Part shown: one piece after another, positions 63,283-64,000 of the stretch
Position numbering within the stretch: the stretch's first letter is position 1
Layout of the letters: each line of letters opens with the position of its first letter
Assembly (NCBI GenBank): GCA_016787225.1
Contig: JAEUUY010000026.1
Coordinates: forward strand, 108,414 to 172,413
Source: Chitinophagales bacterium
GTDB taxonomy: Bacteria > Bacteroidota > Bacteroidia > Chitinophagales > JADJOU01
Direction: 5' to 3'
Length of the DNA: 64,000 bases
Notes under the pieces: model-generated
Databases searched by the model: none
The model's input: only the letters and a program-made list of their open reading frames with translations
Told to the model about the DNA's origin: nothing
Translations under genes and position numbers: made by a program

Positions 63283-64000
63283 TTAACTATTCATTCGAAT
63301 GAAAAATTCCTCATTACTGCTCGTACCTCGCATATGCTGAAGAAGGAATTGCATAGCCTCATCTGCATTCATGTCACCCATTTGCTGGCGAAGGATTTGC
63401 ATTTTTTGATGAATTTCTTTTGGCTGCAATAAGTCATCCCTTCGAGTAGACGATGGTACTAAATCAATGGCTGGATAGATACGTTTATTGGAAAGTTTTC
63501 TTTCTAATTGTAGCTCCATATTACCCGTTCCTTTGAATTCTTCAAAAATAACTTCGTCCATTTTAGAACCTGTATCTACGAGGGCGGTAGCAATAATTGT
63601 CAATGAACCTCCGTTTTCGATTTTACGTGCTGCACCAAAGAATTGCTTAGGCTTTTGCATAGCGTTGGCCTCTACACCACCTGAGAGAACCTTTCCTGAA
63701 GAAGGCGCCACCGTATTATATGCTCTAGCTAGTCTCGTTATAGAATCTAATAAGATGACTACATCGTGTCCACTCTCTACTAATCTTTTAGCTTTTTGCA
63801 ATACAATATTCGAAATCTTGACGTGTTTATCCGCTGGTTCGTCAAAGGTGGAGGCTATCACCTCTGCATTTACGCTTCTCTGCATATCAGTCACCTCTTC
63901 AGGTCGCTCATCGATAAGTAAGACCATGAGATAAACCTCCGGGTGATTGTAGGCTATAGAATTAGCGATATCTTTCAGAACGGTTGTTTTACCGGTTTTG
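63283..64000 (-). CDS. rho: Transcription termination factor Rho, 3' part
   Basis: The frame runs through the right edge, so only about 239 C-terminal residues are present. Upstream of the M that starts the shorter reading, the codons give [13 protein letters not shown], the Walker A region, so the gene continues beyond the window. Also visible are [16 protein letters not shown] (Walker B), [36 protein letters not shown] (Q and R-loop region) and [14 protein letters not shown]. All fit Rho. Confidence 0.97.
   Translation of the reverse strand, partial: KTGKTTVLKDIANSIAYNHPEVYLMVLLIDERPEEVTDMQRSVNAEVIASTFDEPADKHVKISNIVLQKAKRLVESGHDVVILLDSITRLARAYNTVAPSSGKVLSGGVEANAMQKPKQFFGAARKIENGGSLTIIATALVDTGSKMDEVIFEEFKGTGNMELQLERKLSNKRIYPAIDLVPSSTRRDDLLQPKEIHQKMQILRQQMGDMNADEAMQFLLQHMRGTSSNEEFFIRMNS

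Overview
The window is a chromosomal segment of a Bacteroidota bacterium. Several independent signs agree: C-terminal type IX secretion (T9SS) sorting tails, a gliding-motility GldG, a GldM-like C-terminal domain protein, a fused CcoN-CcoO oxidase, carboxypeptidase-regulatory/DUF5686 and DUF6089-type outer-membrane proteins, and repeated -7 promoter boxes of the form TAnnTTTG that are typical of this phylum. The DNA is AT-rich, with a long run of genes on the minus strand (1-33.6 kb) and then mostly plus-strand genes. Genus cannot be decided from the sequence alone. No rRNA, tRNA, CRISPR array, prophage or intact insertion sequence was seen.

Layout. 0-2.5 kb: part of a Bat (aerotolerance-type) operon, batA preceded by a BatD/DUF4381-like membrane protein. 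2.6-6.4 kb: purH, a secreted leucine-rich-repeat protein and a small lipoprotein. 6.5-7.7 kb: 4-hydroxyphenylpyruvate dioxygenase. 7.8-17 kb: fused SpmA/SpmB membrane protein, DnaG primase, RNase HII, a DUF5686 outer-membrane protein, an M16 peptidase and a cysteine desulfurase. 17.2-35.4 kb: a roughly 15-kb gene for a secreted protein of about 5,075 residues with ten tandem lectin-like modules and two PA14-like domains, flanked on both sides by paralogous DUF6089/PorG-like outer-membrane barrels. 35.7-40.2 kb: fumarase, an alpha-helical hypothetical protein and a dockerin-bearing T9SS substrate.

40.3-50.2 kb is a cbb3 cytochrome oxidase cluster: an Rrf2-type Fe-S regulator abutting ccoI, then ccoS, ccoNO, ccoQ, ccoP, ccoG, ccoH and a SafE/DsbD_2-type membrane protein, followed by two very small genes (34 and 35 codons), each with its own promoter-like box. 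Copper delivery (CcoI, CcoG, CcoS, SafE-like) and structural subunits (CcoNO, CcoQ, CcoP) are all present.

50.2-64 kb: a cobalamin-binding/G-protein fusion resembling the front half of IcmF but without a mutase domain, a DUF3592-like protein, a stand-alone GldM C-terminal-domain protein divergent from gldG, a membrane glycosyltransferase, cysS, a DUF2238-like protein, a frameshifted antitoxin-like gene, exodeoxyribonuclease III, groEL/groES, an outer-membrane-like protein and the 3' part of rho.

The points most worth a second look are the architecture of the giant repeat protein and its flanking barrels, a pair of roughly 115-120 bp double-hairpin intergenic elements, the small genes behind the cbb3 cluster, the mutase-less IcmF-like protein, the GldM-domain/gldG pair without gldF, and families of simple-sequence words that recur in intergenic DNA.
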